A stretch of DNA of 64,000 nt from Alisma plantago-aquatica (lineage: Eukaryota > Streptophyta > Magnoliopsida > Alismatales > Alismataceae): contig OY856411.1 in NCBI GenBank assembly GCA_963693085.1, positions 1,350,541,550 to 1,350,605,549 on the forward strand, in the 5' to 3' direction. Shown here piece by piece: positions 12,601 to 25,170 of the stretch (the first letter of the stretch is position 1; each line of letters starts with the position of its first letter). The notes under the pieces are model-generated. The model was not told where the DNA came from, made no database searches, and was given only the letters and a program-made list of their open reading frames with translations. A program made the position numbers and the translations under genes.

Positions 12601-14470
12601 CGAATGAAGAATGTGGAGGGAATCGACAGCTGGATCCTAGACAATCGGCGTACGTTCCTCACGCCAAGGGGATCAAGGACGCTTGAATTTAAGAGTTATG
12701 CTACCACAGCCAGGTTTCAACCGGCTACCCACCCGCTACATTGGGAATCAACAATAAATTTGCACCAGCCAGTTTTCCTACCCAATTATTTTCTACATAT
12801 ACGAATTAATTAGGGGTAGAAGTCAAAAAGTCTTTCTCTCCCCCAGACTTTGACTAACTTCAGCTCTCTCTAACAACTCATGTCTCCCCCCAATCATTCC
12901 CCCACTAAAGGTTCCGCACTAGTATAGTACCTCCGACCACATCTTCCTCCGAAATTCAGTCATGTCACACTATTTTCAGACGGATACATGTAATATATAG
13001 ATGTTAGTAAAATAAATCGTGTTGGTATTGTAATTTGAACAAAGATTGCAATCTGTAATGTTGTGTAAAATAAATCGTGCATAATATTTAGGGTAGTGTT
13101 AGTACTGTTGTAAAATTACGTATGATGAAAATTGAGAAGTTATGTTGTTGTTTGGTAGTATTGTATGACTTGAATGTCACATATTGTATGTATGGATAAA
13201 TTTTGGAAGTTGTTTTCTTGTGAGTTAGTACTATATGAAGAAAAGTTTGGAAGCTTTGTTGTTGTGTGTTAGTATTGTACGACATTATTGTACATCTTGT
13301 AATGTAGGTCTTATAATTTGTGTTGGTATTGTACACCGAGAAAGTTAAGACAATCTCATATCATCACAGGAGAATGAACTTGATTTAAATTTAAAAAATG
13401 AATTATTTAAGCATTGTATGCTACGAAATATTATCAAAAAATATTAGTATTATACGTCTCATATTGTACACCCTTGTAATGTATGTAAATTGAGTTGAAA
13501 GTGATAATGATTATGCATGAGAAAATTTTATAATATGTAATGTTGTGTAAGATATTATATATATGATTTTGTATTGTGTGCATATATATCGACATTAGAC
13601 ACAACATAAGTAACATAAGTAAAAACTATCAGTAAATGTACATACAATATGTGCGTATTTGAAAGGGGAATCTAGACTAGAGAGAAATCGAGAAACAATA
13701 AAGTTTTTGGAAAAAAAATTGGAAGGAATTAGAAATGAATAAAAATTCAAATCTAAATACTTTTCATAATATGTGGTGGATTGAGAAATCGCATGTGCAA
13801 TCTGTTGGGGACTGTACAATAACTGCACTTTGCATGTGCTTTGCATGACTTTTACATGGACAATAATACAAAAAATTTGTTGCATGTGGAATATCTTTGG
13901 GATGCATTAAAATTCTCATTTTTCCCATGTTATGGGTATGCCAGTGGGTGGGTAAGTGATTGTGGCTAAAAAATTCAGTTTTAAGCAGGGAGGTGTTAGA
14001 TGTATTTATGTCTCGACTTGGGGAAAAAGTAAATCAATATAGTCAAGGCATATAAATGCAATTCAACTTGCATAAATCAAATGAGTGGCCTTTTAAAATC
14101 TAGTTAGGATGAAATTTTATATAGAGGTACAATAGGGGTAGGACTACCTAGATAAATTACCATTTTTATATTTTGGGTTGGTCATAGCTATCAAATAGAG
14201 TAAGGAATATGGTAAATATAGGGCTTAAATGGGTATTAGAGTGTCCAAATAATTAGTTAGAGAAATTATATAATTAACTTTAAATTAATGACTTAACTAA
14301 TTCATTTAGTAGGTAACATTATCTAATATGTTATTTTTCACCATATTTTCTTAAATCTAAATATTCCTAATTATCTAATTATAGGGGAAAATGATTTAAT
14401 ACTGATATAATTAAGGGTGGCCCTAAAGAATAGACAGTTAAACTATATACTCATATTTGAGTATGTTACA
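9613..14470 (-). mobile_element. LTR-like insertion in reverse orientation (chromovirus-type solo LTR?)
   Basis: This block separates two collinear pieces of Athila-A gag, so it is an insertion. Read on the minus strand it begins TGTAACATAC at 14470, a start typical of long chromovirus LTRs. Its far end is about TTTACAACA at 9613, or a few bases further in, near GGGTCCACTATCA, which recalls an LTR end next to a Met primer site. A GC-rich, polypurine/polypyrimidine segment (11700-12600) looks like a transcribed leader in minus orientation. No protein domain was recognised; the overlapping small ORFs at 11726-12426 are compositional. Orientation and family are inferences, and no clean target duplication was found. 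Confidence 0.4.
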
Positions 14471-15840
14471 AATGCCCTCAAAATGTAATTGTTCAACTAC
14501 TTGTTGATGAAAAAGTTAAGAAGTTGGTACAACACCATTGATGGGACAACATCACGACTTGGAAGGGTTTACAAGTCAAATTTCTAGAAAAGTACTAACC
14601 CCCCATTCCTCGCCTATCAAATCAAGAGCCAAACTACACAATTCTTCATGGTCCCAAGCGTCATGGCATCTCATACATTCAACTAATAGAGACTTTCTAT
14701 AAAAGTGTTAATGACGATACCAAGCAATTCCTTGATTTCTCATCTAGAGGGAATTTCATATTTCAAAAATGTGACAGTGCATGAGAAGTTTTTAAGGGAG
14801 GATCTAAAATGAGTCCCATTCTAGTAGAAGACAAGGAGATGTCTCAAGGAAGCTAAAGCTAAAGATGGTTCAAAATTAAATCCATACCAGAATCTCTAAA
14901 GAAACTATCCATGAAGCGTGATAGTATTGAATCCTCTTTCAATGCCTATTAGAGAAGAGTACAACCATAACATATACAATAGAAACTCAAGTCTGGTAAT
15001 CTTTTCTATGAAGCATGCAAAGTCCATGATTGCTCCACCCTCCACTATCAGCTCTTCTACAATGACATGGTATATAATGTCCAAGCACAAAATCAATAAG
15101 CGCATGGAAGTCCTCAACTCCATCCACAATCTTCATGGCTAAGACTACTACAATATCAACCAAGCTACAAACCACCCTAGTTTCTAGTATGGTAATCCAA
15201 AAGGAGTAGAGAATGCATCACAACCATCACACCTAAAAATCAAGTTCGTGGTCCTTCTAGGGTCCATTATAATCAACATAAGAGTTTGAGGAATCAAAGA
15301 AACTTTAGAGGTAATTTCCACAACCGTTGCTACGATCAAGGACAACAATTTTAGAATCCAAACAAAGTGTCAAAAATACTACATACAAGCAACCTCACTT
15401 CAATTTTTAATAAGTTTTCATCCATAGAAAAGATACTCCAGTTGCAACATTCTATTGATAATAGGTTTTCTAGCCAACAGATGATGCTCTCCAATCAAAC
15501 AAGCCTATCAGAAGTATATCAACTCATAGATAACCCAGTTGTTTTCTTTTCTCTACCCTCATACATTTACCTTTTTTGGGAAGCCTAAAAACATTTTAAA
15601 TATCATGAGTAGTTGAAGGTCATTCCCACATGTTTAAGCAACATCAATGCACCCCTTCTCTAATGACACCAGGCACCATTCCTATTGACTTTGATGACGA
15701 TGACATAGTGATGGTTGATAATGAGGAAGAACTTGACTCAGTTTTTGATGTAGATACGGGAAGGGTAAGTGGAGCTGAGAAACCATATTTGATGTTGCTA
15801 AATTGTACACACCCATTTTCAAACCAGGACTCGCATATCA
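14471..15840 (+). pseudogene. gag: Athila-A gag, C-terminal part
   Basis: The gag reading resumes with SWYNTIDGTTS (about 14520), parallel to SWYNSLYREPI in Athila-B. TFYKSVNDDTKQFLDFSSRG follows near 14690, parallel to TFYRGVSDDIKQFLDSSSGG. This is the retrotransposon gag core of the Athila lineage. A Cys/His-containing stretch near 15010-15080 corresponds to the degenerate CxxC...C motif of Athila gag. The rest is a low-complexity Asn/Gln/Pro-type linker. Stops and frameshifts are frequent. Confidence 0.6.
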
Positions 15841-17646
15841 AGCACATTTAAGGTATACAAAGTTGGATTCCAGGTTCCAAGTTCAAGGAAGCTATGAAGA
15901 AGCTTCACATGAGCATCCCCTTCTTGGATGTCTTTTCTGAGCATGGTCAAAATATTTGAAGACTCTCTTGATCAAGAAATACATTATTGAGGAGTATGGA
16001 ACCCAGAAGCTAGCCATGACAACTACATACATCATACTCAACAAGATGACCAAGAAGCATATTGATCCCAGATCCTTTGGGTTGGGATTCTACCTTGAAG
16101 ACAACAATGTAGGAAGGTGCTAGTAAATTTGGGTGCTAGAATTTCGATCACATCATACAATATTTACCAAAGTTTGGGATTCACTAAGTTACTATTGAAA
16201 GCCATGACCATCCAGCTAGTTGATTCTTCCATGATCAAGCCTATGGGGATCATAGAGGATATTCCAGTCAATGTTGGCAAGGGTGCCTACGTGGCTTGTG
16301 GCTTTGTGATCATGAACATAAAATAGGATCTTAGATATCCTCTCATCTTTGGCCACCCATTTTTATCCACAACCCAAGCTCTAATTGGTTTAGAAGTGAA
16401 CACCATTCTTCTAAGGTTAGGGAGAGAGACACTCAAGTTCATGGTGTTTGACAGTTTCAAGGGGCCTAGCATTCATGAGGAGGTATTTTTGCCTGACTGC
16501 ATTGATAAATCATCTTATCTTAGATAAGAAAGTGTAGAATCTAAAGTCCCCTTTCAAACATCCCTCACCATCCCTAATGGTTCAAATATTGACAAAGCAC
16601 AAGTCGATCAATGTTGATTTCACCTGGACACCTATGAAGGAAGATGAATGTTGAATCTAAAGATCTAAAAATAATATTAGTGGATGAAGAGGATGAAGAA
16701 GCACCCAAAGCACCAGATATGAATTTCCTTCCCAAAGTATCAAAGTACATCTTACTTGGTGAGCAGGAAGTATGTCTCATGATTACAAATTTAGATTTCA
16801 CGCATGACCAGGAAGATAGGTTGATAATTGAGCTAAGGAAAAGGAAGACAATCTTGGGTTGCAAATGAAATATCTGACAGGTATAAACTATGCTATTTTC
16901 ATGCATAAGATCCTGATAATGGAATATTATAAGCCATTTGGATACCAGCAGTGGAAATCTAATCCCAGCATAAAGAAGGTGGTTTGTCTAGAAGTAACAA
17001 AATTGCTCAAATATGTTATCATCTATCCCATTTCAGATTCTCTTTGGGTTAGCCCAGTGTAAGTTTTCCTCAAGAAGGGTGGAATTACAATCATTATTAA
17101 CAACAAGAAAGATATCATTTCCACTCACACAGTTACGAGGTGGAGAATGTGCATTGACCATAAAAATTTTGAATAAGGCTGCATAAATGGACCAGTTCCC
17201 CACCCCCTTCCTTGATCAAGTTCTAGATCGGTTAACACATCAATAATTATTTTTCCATTTGAATGGCTACTCTGGTTTCTATCATATTACAAGTCACTCG
17301 AATGACCAAAGAAGACCACTTTTATCTATCCCTTTAGCACATATGCTTTCAAGATCATGCCCTTTGGGTTGTGTAATGCAGCCGCTACTTTTATGCATTA
17401 CAAGGCAAACATTTTTCTAAGATTCATAGAAACTATGATGGAAGTTTCTGTGGATGATTTTTTTGTATATAGTGACTCCTTTGACTCTTATTTGCATCAC
17501 CTTTCTATTGTTCTAGAAAAGTTTGAAGAAGCACATATAGTGTTTAATTAGAAGAAGTGTCACTTCATGGTGAAGGATGGCATTGTCCTTGGTCATAGCG
17601 TGAGAAATAGAGGAATAGAAGTAGACAAAGAAAAGATTAAAATTAT
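15841..17646 (+). pseudogene. pol: Athila-A pol: protease and reverse transcriptase, cut by the Sirevirus
   Basis: The protease core lies at 16117-16480. VNLGARISITSYNIYQSLGF corresponds to the DLGAS active site, with the catalytic Asp replaced by Asn. RYPLIFGHPFLST follows. RT begins near 16860 with LTGINYAIFMHKI and continues through SDSLWVSPV, MPFGLCNAAATF (17357) and SVDDFFVY (the F/YxDD catalytic box, 17449-17472). It ends in LGHSVRNRGIEVDKEKIK. At 17647 the Sirevirus LTR begins; the missing RT/RNase H connection resumes at 45541. At least three frame breaks make it inactive. Confidence 0.8.
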
Positions 17647-19149
17647 TGTTGACCTCGAGGTTATACATTATCCATGTTTGATAATGACTTAACCATTCCA
17701 CTCATATGTATCTAATATGTGTATTAAAGATTGATTTTAAGTATTAGGTACATGAAAAGGATCCAAAATCAAAAGCACTCAAGTTCAAGTCAAAGAGCTA
17801 CACGTGTGTATTTGTGGAAATCCATGTAAATGACCTTAGAACATTTCTGTAATCACTTGTAATGATGAATTGACTTGTAACTTAGATGAAAAAAATGATT
17901 GGGACATAAAATTCCAAAGTTAAATCACTTTAGATGCATTTTCCAAACATTGACAACAGGCTGTCGATCGGTCGAGTTTTCCCCAAGACAAACTCGGTCG
18001 ATCCATCTTGGTCATTTTTCTGGAGATAGCATCGGTCGAGTTGTGTTTTCACAGAACCCAACCAATTGAGTGTCTGACCAAAACGATCTTCAGTGATTGG
18101 TCGAGCTTCCCCTGGAAAAACTCAACCAACAGTTTGAATATCAGTTTTGTCTTTTACTTGATCGATCGAGTTAACTTTATTGAAACTCGACCGATTGCAC
18201 TGTACGGAATTTTACAGAAAAAGTGATGTGACTGTTGTTGTGTGTTTTGAGTGAAAATAGAGTCGTTGCTTTGATAAAAAAATGGCTATTTTGGTATCTA
18301 AGTGTCCCGCAACTTAAAGGGGCACCCTCAACTATAAATAGGACCTATTGGAGTTCATTCCAAGGCTACTCATTCATTGAAAACTTGTTTCTAGCATAGT
18401 TCAGAGTGTTCTAACCCTTTGAGCCCCTTTCTCTCTCTACCTTCAAGTCAAATTTGTGAGTATGAGTGAGATAGGTTCTTGTGTAAGAGAGCTACTCCCT
18501 GTATTGATGTAAAGCTCTCCTCCTCCATCTTCCGACCTCAATTCCCATTGAAGATAAAGTTTGAAGATCTTCACCAAGTGAAGGAGAAGGAGGTGCTATT
18601 CTTCAAGGTTGAAGAAAGCAAGGTGCTCCATATCTCCAAGTGAAGGAGATAGGTGCTCAAGATCTCCAAGTGAAGGAGATAGTCAAGGCAATGCTCAAGG
18701 AAGATAGGTAATCCCTTGAAGGCAGAAGACTTGAAGGAAGGAGTGGGTAAGTCCATGTTGATGGTTGAAGACTCCACGGTTCAAGTGGGTAAGCTCCTTA
18801 TATAGGTTGAAGATATTTGCTTGAGGTACTAAGCCCTTGGATGTGTGGTTGTTGTGTCTTGTAATCTTATTGTGGAATATAAGAGTACCAAGATTGCAAA
18901 TCCTAGAGACTAACCCACTCTAGGTAGTGGACTGTCATTTCTCCTAAGTTTAGGACATGGAACTACTCTAAACCACCTGTCCAAGTGCTTTCTTATCCTT
19001 GTCTCTCATCCTTTCTATGTATGTTATATTAAGACATCAAACTGCTACTTGTTTAAGCTTTTACACTTTATATAATTTGGTGGTCTAATTTGTCTTGTGA
19101 GAATTGTGAAGCTCTATTCACCCCCCCCCTAGAGCCCATTGATCCAACA
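17647..19149 (+). mobile_element. Sirevirus 5' LTR
   Basis: It is about 1.5 kb, starts TGTTGACCTCGAGG, ends GATCCAACA, and is collinear and highly similar to 44027-45540. Palindromic repeats lie at 17962-18201 and a TATA box (TATAAATA) at 18333-18340. A GAAGGAGATAGGTGCTCAAG-type internal repeat lies around 18630-18690. A C-rich run precedes the end. Confidence 0.92.
17962..18340 (+). promoter_or_regulatory. Sirevirus LTR promoter: palindrome array plus TATA box
   Basis: Several copies of the interrupted palindrome ATCGGTCGAGTTT...AAACTCGGTCGAT are spaced by about 60-80 bases. Each half is TCGGTCGAGTT or its complement, with a CCCCAAGAC-type loop. They end near 18201. TATAAATA follows at 18333-18340, just before the presumed transcription start. 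The 3' LTR has the same layout (44351-44585, TATA at 44723-44730). Repeated LTR palindromes are a known Sirevirus feature. Confidence 0.75.
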
Positions 19150-19151
19150 AG

Positions 19152-19163
19152 TGGTATCAGAGC
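19152..19163 (+). other. Primer-binding site, initiator Met tRNA
   Basis: An exact TGGTATCAGAGC lies two bases after the 5' LTR end. This is the standard primer site of plant Ty1/copia elements and fixes the LTR boundary. Confidence 0.95.
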
Positions 19164-19199
19164 AGGTCTTCTCCAAGCTACTTCAACAAGTAGGAGAAG

Positions 19200-21250
19200 A
19201 TGGGTGATATGACACTTGGATCCCTCAACCTAGAAGGGAACTTCTCCATGTGACCTCCGGTCTTTGATGGCACCAACTTCCTATATTGGAAGAGAAGAAT
19301 GCAGTTCTACCTTTAAGGTGTGAGCAACGAGATGTGGAAGGTGGGGTACCTCAAGTATGAAGAACCAAAGGGGGAGATCTACACTTGGACTAAAGCTCAA
19401 ATGAACCAATCCCAACTCAATGCAAGAGCAGTGAGCATCATCTATGCAGCCCTCTCTCCTTCCAAGTTCAACCGGATATCTTCTTGGGACACCACACGTG
19501 AAATTTGGAACAAACTATGTGTCACCTATGAAGGTACGGAGCAAGTAAAGGAAGCCAAAATCTACATGCTTGGTGGGCTACTTGAGAACTTCAAGATGAG
19601 TAAGAATGAGAGAGTGGTTGATATTTACATTAGGCTCAATGTGATCATCAATGGATTGGCAGCTCTTGGGAGTGTGTTAGACAAAGGCACTATCAACTCT
19701 AAGATCTTGAGATCTCTTCCTAAGAGATGGGAGCCCAAGGTTACATCCATTGAAGAGGTGTACAATCTAAGTGAGTTGTCAATCGAGGAGCTGGTTGGTA
19801 ACCTTCAAGCCTATGAACCTAGACTTGATAAGCAATAAGAGGAAGAGAAAAGGGAAGAGAAGGAATCCAAGAAGATAAAGGACACAGCCTTCAAAGCACA
19901 AATAAAAGAGATGATGCGGCAGAAACAACTTGCTCTAAAGTCTCCTACCTCCTACTTAAGTGAAGACGAAGGCCCAAATGAGCATGAAGAAAATTACTCC
20001 AAGGAAAAGCACTACAAGGGGAAGTCTTCTTCATCTACTCTGAGATGTTATGAGTGTGGCCAAAAAGGCCATTTCAAGAGTGACTTCTCAAAGGCTAAGA
20101 AGAGTCATCACAAGAGAAGCCATAAGAAAGACAAGGAGTACAAGAAAGAAGGCAAGTACAAGAGGAAAGAAAAGAAAGAAATAAGATCCAAAGATGCAGC
20201 TCATGCAGCTTGGGAGGAGTCCTCCTCAAGCTCCTCAAGCTCCGAAGATGGAGAATGCCACCTTGCACTCATGGCCTCTACAAGTGAAGATGTATGTGAT
20301 GTAAGTGAGGTAAGTGAGGTAAGTGAAGTCAATTTGCATGAGCTATCTAAGGAAACTCTCATTGATATGCTAAATGAATGCCAATCATCCTTTACTAAAT
20401 GTAAATCTAAAAGGAAAAGGTTAGGCACGATAGTTGATGATCTTTATGCTAAAATTGAGATTCTTGATAAAAATGAAAAACTGCTCCTTGATAGCATAGA
20501 TTCTTTGTAAGGGCAATTTATTGACCTTGAGCTTCAACATAATGTAGTAGAGGTTGAGAATGGTGTATATCTTAAAAATATTGAAAATCTTAAGATAGAA
20601 AACTAAAAGTGCCTAGATGATCTTGATGGTCTTAAAACTGAAAATGTAGAACTCAAACTCATTGATGATTCTAGGAGGAATGAAGTTTGTTCTTATCAAA
20701 GAGAAATTGTTTGGCTTAAATACAAAAATGCCAAGTATTTGCTCAAGTTAATGATTTATCTTCTAGACCTATTTTGTAAAGTAATGAAGTTGCTAGCATA
20801 GCATTAGAATGAGATTCCTTTCATACTAAAGCCCTCTGTTTAGAGGCTGACCTATTGCATGCTAGAGATGATCTTGCTAGTCTTTCTACTACTATCATTA
20901 ACCTTAGTGATGATAATGCCAAGTTAAGATCTTCTTTGCAAAAGTTTCTCTTGGGAAAAAAATTCCTCAATGATGTCCTAGAACACTCTACCAAACAAAT
21001 TGGTACTAGTAGTTTGGGATATGATAGGACTGCTCCCAAAGGTAAGAAAAAGAGCAAGAACAAGGGTAATAAGAAGAGTGTGAAACCTCCTATTTTCCAT
21101 GGAGAGACTTCCGGCTCTAAGAACCCTATGGTTTGTGTTCATTGTAAATGTGATGACCATTACTCTACTTATTGTCCTTACAAGCCCAAGGGGACCAACC
21201 CAAAGATGAAATGGGTCCCTACGATAACCTCGGATCCCAAAGTTTGAGTT
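19200..21250 (+). pseudogene. gag: Sirevirus Gag (UBN2-type) with two zinc knuckles
   Basis: The ATG at 19200 lies 36 bases after the primer site. The N terminus (LNLEGNFSM, PPVFDGTNFLYWKRRMQFYL) and the next 170 residues (19320-19838) match the copia UBN2 gag domain, including WDTTREIWNKLCVTYEGTEQ and ILRSLPKRWEPKV. A basic, Lys/Ser-rich region carries a first knuckle CYECGQKGHFKSDF (near 20047; its final Cys is Phe). A Ser/Glu-rich and coiled-coil stretch follows. A second, intact CCHC knuckle, CVHCKCDDHYSTYC, lies near 21136. Gag would build the particle and bind RNA. Stops in the N-terminal segment, at 19836 and downstream inactivate it. Confidence 0.85.
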
Positions 21251-21289
21251 GGGTTCTGACATCCGTCTTTTTTTCAGGTTAAAAAGAGA

Positions 21290-24200
21290 TAGATTGTTGA
21301 TAGTGGCTGCTCTAAGCACATGACTAGAGAAATCAGCCATTTCAGCAAGTTTGTGAAAAAGAAAGGAGGATCGGTAACATTCGGGGACAACAAGAAGGGT
21401 AAGGTCATAGGTGAGGGTGATGTAGGAAATGAGCTATGTATTAAGAATGTTTTGCTTGTTGATGGCCTACATCACAATTTGATTAGTGTAAGTCAACTTT
21501 GTGATAATGGATATCTTGTGTTGTTTACATCCTTAGAATGTTTACTTCTAGATTCCCTCTCTTACAATGTCATATATAAGGGAACTAGAAATGGTAATCT
21601 TTATGTTATTGTTCTTAATGCTCTTAAGCCCATTATTGATAGATGCTTGGTAGTGGATAAAAATGATATTTCTCTTTGGCATCGTCATTTGGGTCATGTG
21701 AATATGCATCAAATGAAGAAGTTGAGAAAAAAGTATTTGGTTCGAGGACTTCCCAAATTGGATTTTGAAAAGGATGAGGAATGCCAACCTTGTACACAAG
21801 GGAAACAAACCAAATCCTCCTTCAAATCCAAAGGAGTCATGGGTAACAAAAGAGTTCTTGAGCTCCTTCATATTGATCTATACAGACCAATGAGAATGCA
21901 AACGCTTCGCTGTTCCAAGTATTGTCTTGTTATTGTCGATGATTTTTCTCGATATACTTGGACCTTCTTTCTCGTTTCAAAAAGTGATACTCTTGATGTT
22001 TTCTTGAGCTTTTACAAATGGGTTGAAAATGAAGCTTCTTGCCGGATTGCTTCTATCCACAAAGACCATGGGGGAAAATTTGAAAATGATCTTTTTGAAC
22101 TTTTTGTGAAAAATCTGGTTACTCGCACAATTTCTCTCCTCCTCATACGCCTCAACAAAATAGGGTAGTAGAGAGGAAGAACATGTCGCTTCCAGAGATG
22201 GCAAGGATAATTCTTCTTGAATATGACATTCCTAAGAAGTTTTGGGCCGAAGCCGTTAGTAACTCCTATTTGTGCAGAACTGAGTTTTTACACATCCTTC
22301 TTTGAAGAAAACCCCCTATGAGTTTGGCATGGTAGAAAGCCATCCATTGAGTTCTTTCATATTTTCGGATGTCCTTGTTTTGTTTTGAATATGAAGGATT
22401 CTCTTGACAAGTTTGATCTGAAATATTATAAGGCTTTCTTCCTAGGCTATAGCACTACAAGCAGGGCTTATAGAGTCTTCAACATTGAATTGTCTAAAAT
22501 TGTAGAATCTATTAATGTTAAGTTTATTGAAACTAACCCTTTTGTTGGCAAGCATGTTGTTGATAATGATGTTGCAGATGAATTAATTCCTATCTTGAAA
22601 GACCTCAACATCGACAACAAAGGTAAGTAGGTGATAGAAGCAGATGAAGAAGAAAAGAAGGATCCTACTCCCCACTTTGCAAAGAACCATCCCAAGGAGC
22701 TAATCATTGGAAACCCTTTCGAGAGAGTGAAGACACGAGTTGCATACAAAAAAGAACAAGCAGACAGTGCCTTCATCTCACAACTAGAGACAAAGAACAT
22801 CAAAGAAGCCCTTGGTGATGATGAGTGGATCCTTGCCATGCAAGAAGAGCTGGAGCAATTCGAGAAGAATTGTGTGTGGACTCTAGTGCCAAGATCAAGT
22901 GATAGAAAGATCATTGGCACCAAGTAGGTATACTGCAACAAGCTAGATGAGTAAGAAAAGGTGGTAAGGAACAAAGCAAGGTTAGTAGCATAAGGTTACA
23001 ACCAACAGGAAGGTATTGACTTTGATGAAACTTATGCTCATGTTGCTAGACTTGAATCTATTAGAATGCTACTTGCCTTTGCTAGTTGCAAAAAATTCTT
23101 GTTATATCAAATCGATGTTAAAAGTGCATTTTTGAATGGTACAATCGAGGAGGAAGCATTTGTTGCTCAACCTACGAGCTTTGAAAATGACAAGCTACCC
23201 AATCATGTTTATTTGTTGCAAAAAGCTCTCTATGGACTCAAACAAGCACCTCGAGCTTGGTATGAGAAATTAAAGAACTTTTTGTTAGATAATGGGTATG
23301 TCATGGGAAAAGTTGATTCTACCTTGTTTCAAAGCACACTTCTAACAATTTTCTTATTATTCAAATTTATGTTGATGATATCATTTTTGGTGGGACTGAT
23401 CTTGATCTTTGCAAGGAGTTTAGTTCTTTCATTTAGAGTGAGTTCGAGATGAGCATGATGAGTGAGTTGACCTTCTTCCTTGGCTTTCAAATCAAGAAAA
23501 CAAAAGAAGGAAACTTCATCAACCAAGGCAAGTACACACATGAACTACTCAAACGCTTTGGGATGGAGAACATGAAGCTGATGGATACTCCCATTTCCAA
23601 TATCTCCAAACTTGATAAAGATGAAGAAGGTGAGAAGGTAGATGAGAAGCTCTATAGAGGTATAATTGGAAGTTTACTTTATTTAACTGCCTCTAGACCT
23701 AATATTATGTTTAGTGTTGGCTTGTGTGCTCTCTTTCATTCTAGCCCTAGGAAATCACATCTTATTGTCGTTAAGAGGATTTTGAGGTACTTAGCCAAAA
23801 CTCAAAATTTTGGACTATGGTATCTAAGTCAAGGGACTTTACTCTTGTGGAATATAGTGATGCAGATTACGCGGGTTGTTTGGTTGATAAAAAGTGCACA
23901 AGTGGCACTTTTTTCCTTCTAGGACCATGCTTGGTGTCTTAGTTTTCCATGAAACAGCGCACTATGTTATCAACTATCGAGGCTGAATACATTACAGTCA
24001 GGAGTTGTTGTGCCCAAGTCCTATGGATGAAGCAAATGCTCCAAGACTTTAACATACATTTTGATGCTTCTCCTATCTATTTTGATAATACTAGTGCAAT
24101 CAATCTCTCTTATAATCCTACATTGCATAGTAGAGCTAAACATATAGAGGTTTGCCATAACTTTCTTTGTGATCACATTGCCAAGAAGGATATTTATATC

Positions 24201-24320
24201 ACGCATGTGGACACAGAAAATCAGCTGGCAGATATTTTCACTAAACCTCTAGCTAGAGATCAATTCAATTTTATTAGATCTAAACTACTCATTATTGCTT
24301 TGGATGATATTTCTTTGTGA
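21290..24320 (+). pseudogene. pol: Sirevirus Pol: protease, integrase, RT, RNase H
   Basis: Protease begins at IVDSGCSKHMT (near 21295; the copia active site is D-S/T-G). The GAG-pre-integrase zinc region LWHRHLGHVN...CQPCTQGK lies at 21680-21800. The integrase core shows HIDLYRPM, VDDFSRYTWTFFL and DHGGKFEN, where the catalytic Glu position appears as Lys or shifted. RT shows QIDVKSAFLNGTIEEE (23110), LYGLKQAPRAWYEKL and an intact YVDDIIFGGTD box near 23370 in a shifted frame. RNase H (23949-24320) shows STIEAEYI, YFDNTSAI and ENQLADIFTKPL. At least six stops or frameshifts make it dead, but domain order and motifs are complete. Confidence 0.9.
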
Positions 24321-24589
24321 TCTACCTAGTTGTCTCTATCCTATATGTTTTCTCATGTCATTTCTCAACTTGCCTACCTATATATGCTTAAAATGTGCCT
24401 AACTTGCTTATTAACATGCTTAGTTTTTTGCTTGTTTTTGGGTTTTTATTGAATTTCATGTTTTATCACAAAATAGTACCCAATGATGAGCTACGTGTGC
24501 CTAAGTATGTTAATTATACATAATAGAATTGAAAAATGAATTTAATTGGCATGAATATGGCTAGAAATTAAGAATGACTATTTTAGATC

Positions 24590-24770
24590 AGGTTGACCTT
24601 CGGTCAAGTTTCCCCCAAGACAAACTCGACCGATCAGGAGCTGAGAGTTATTCTTTAGAGAACCATTCAGTCAAGTTTCACACTCATAAAACTCGATCGA
24701 TCAGCGGGCTGAGCCAACTTTAAGTTATGATCGACCGACTATTTTCCCTCTCAACTAGAAAATAGTTGAC
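24590..24770 (+). promoter_or_regulatory. Internal copy of the Sirevirus LTR palindromes, 5' of the third ORF
   Basis: TTCGGTCAAGTTTCCCCCAAGACAAACTCGACCGATC (split here by its loop) repeats the LTR palindrome, followed by CAGTCAAGTTTCAC...AAAACTCGATCGATC. A hairpin with arms ACTATTTTC/GAAAATAGT lies near 24750. The block sits between the end of pol (24320) and the third ORF (ATG 24948). No TATA box is obvious. A pyrimidine-rich tract ending TTTAG lies at 24925-24942, five bases before the ATG. The remaining 24321-24589 is non-coding. Confidence 0.65.
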
Positions 24771-24947
24771 GGATCCATCATCTTCAAGCCCTGAGCTCTC
24801 AACCCTAGCCCTAATCCTCCCATTCCCAGCTGTTTCCCGACCTAGGTAGCTTAACCTAGACCTTCCCGGGCGATCCTTAGTGGTTCATGTTAAGCTTTTA
24901 TCGTTTGTTTTGGTTGTTTTCACGTTTTCTTCATCTATTTAGCCTCC

Positions 24948-25170
24948 ATGGCCTCCCAAAGAAGGAAACGACCTGCTCCAAGCAATGTACATTCTTCTTC
25001 ATCCTCTAATCGCTTGATTTCCTTTGATGATACATCATTTATATCGATAGAGGTTGTAATCGGTACAAGGAACTTCTTCCTCGCAGCCCTTTTCCTTTTC
25101 GCGCCTTAATTGAGCCCTCTCCTAGACATCAAGAGATTATTGACCAAGTAGCTAAGTTGCTAGCCGTCCA
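24948..25170 (+). pseudogene. Sirevirus envelope-like third ORF, 5' piece (split by Athila-B)
   Basis: The ATG at 24948 opens a basic, Ser-rich N terminus (MASQRRKRPAPSNV). A single-base frame slip occurs near 25040. The reading then continues RYKELLPRSPFPFRALIEPS and EIIDQVAKLLA up to the Athila-B insertion at 25170. It resumes in frame at 41885 once the 5-bp target duplication is discounted. Envelope-like is a positional label for Sirevirus third ORFs; no function is demonstrated. Confidence 0.8.
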
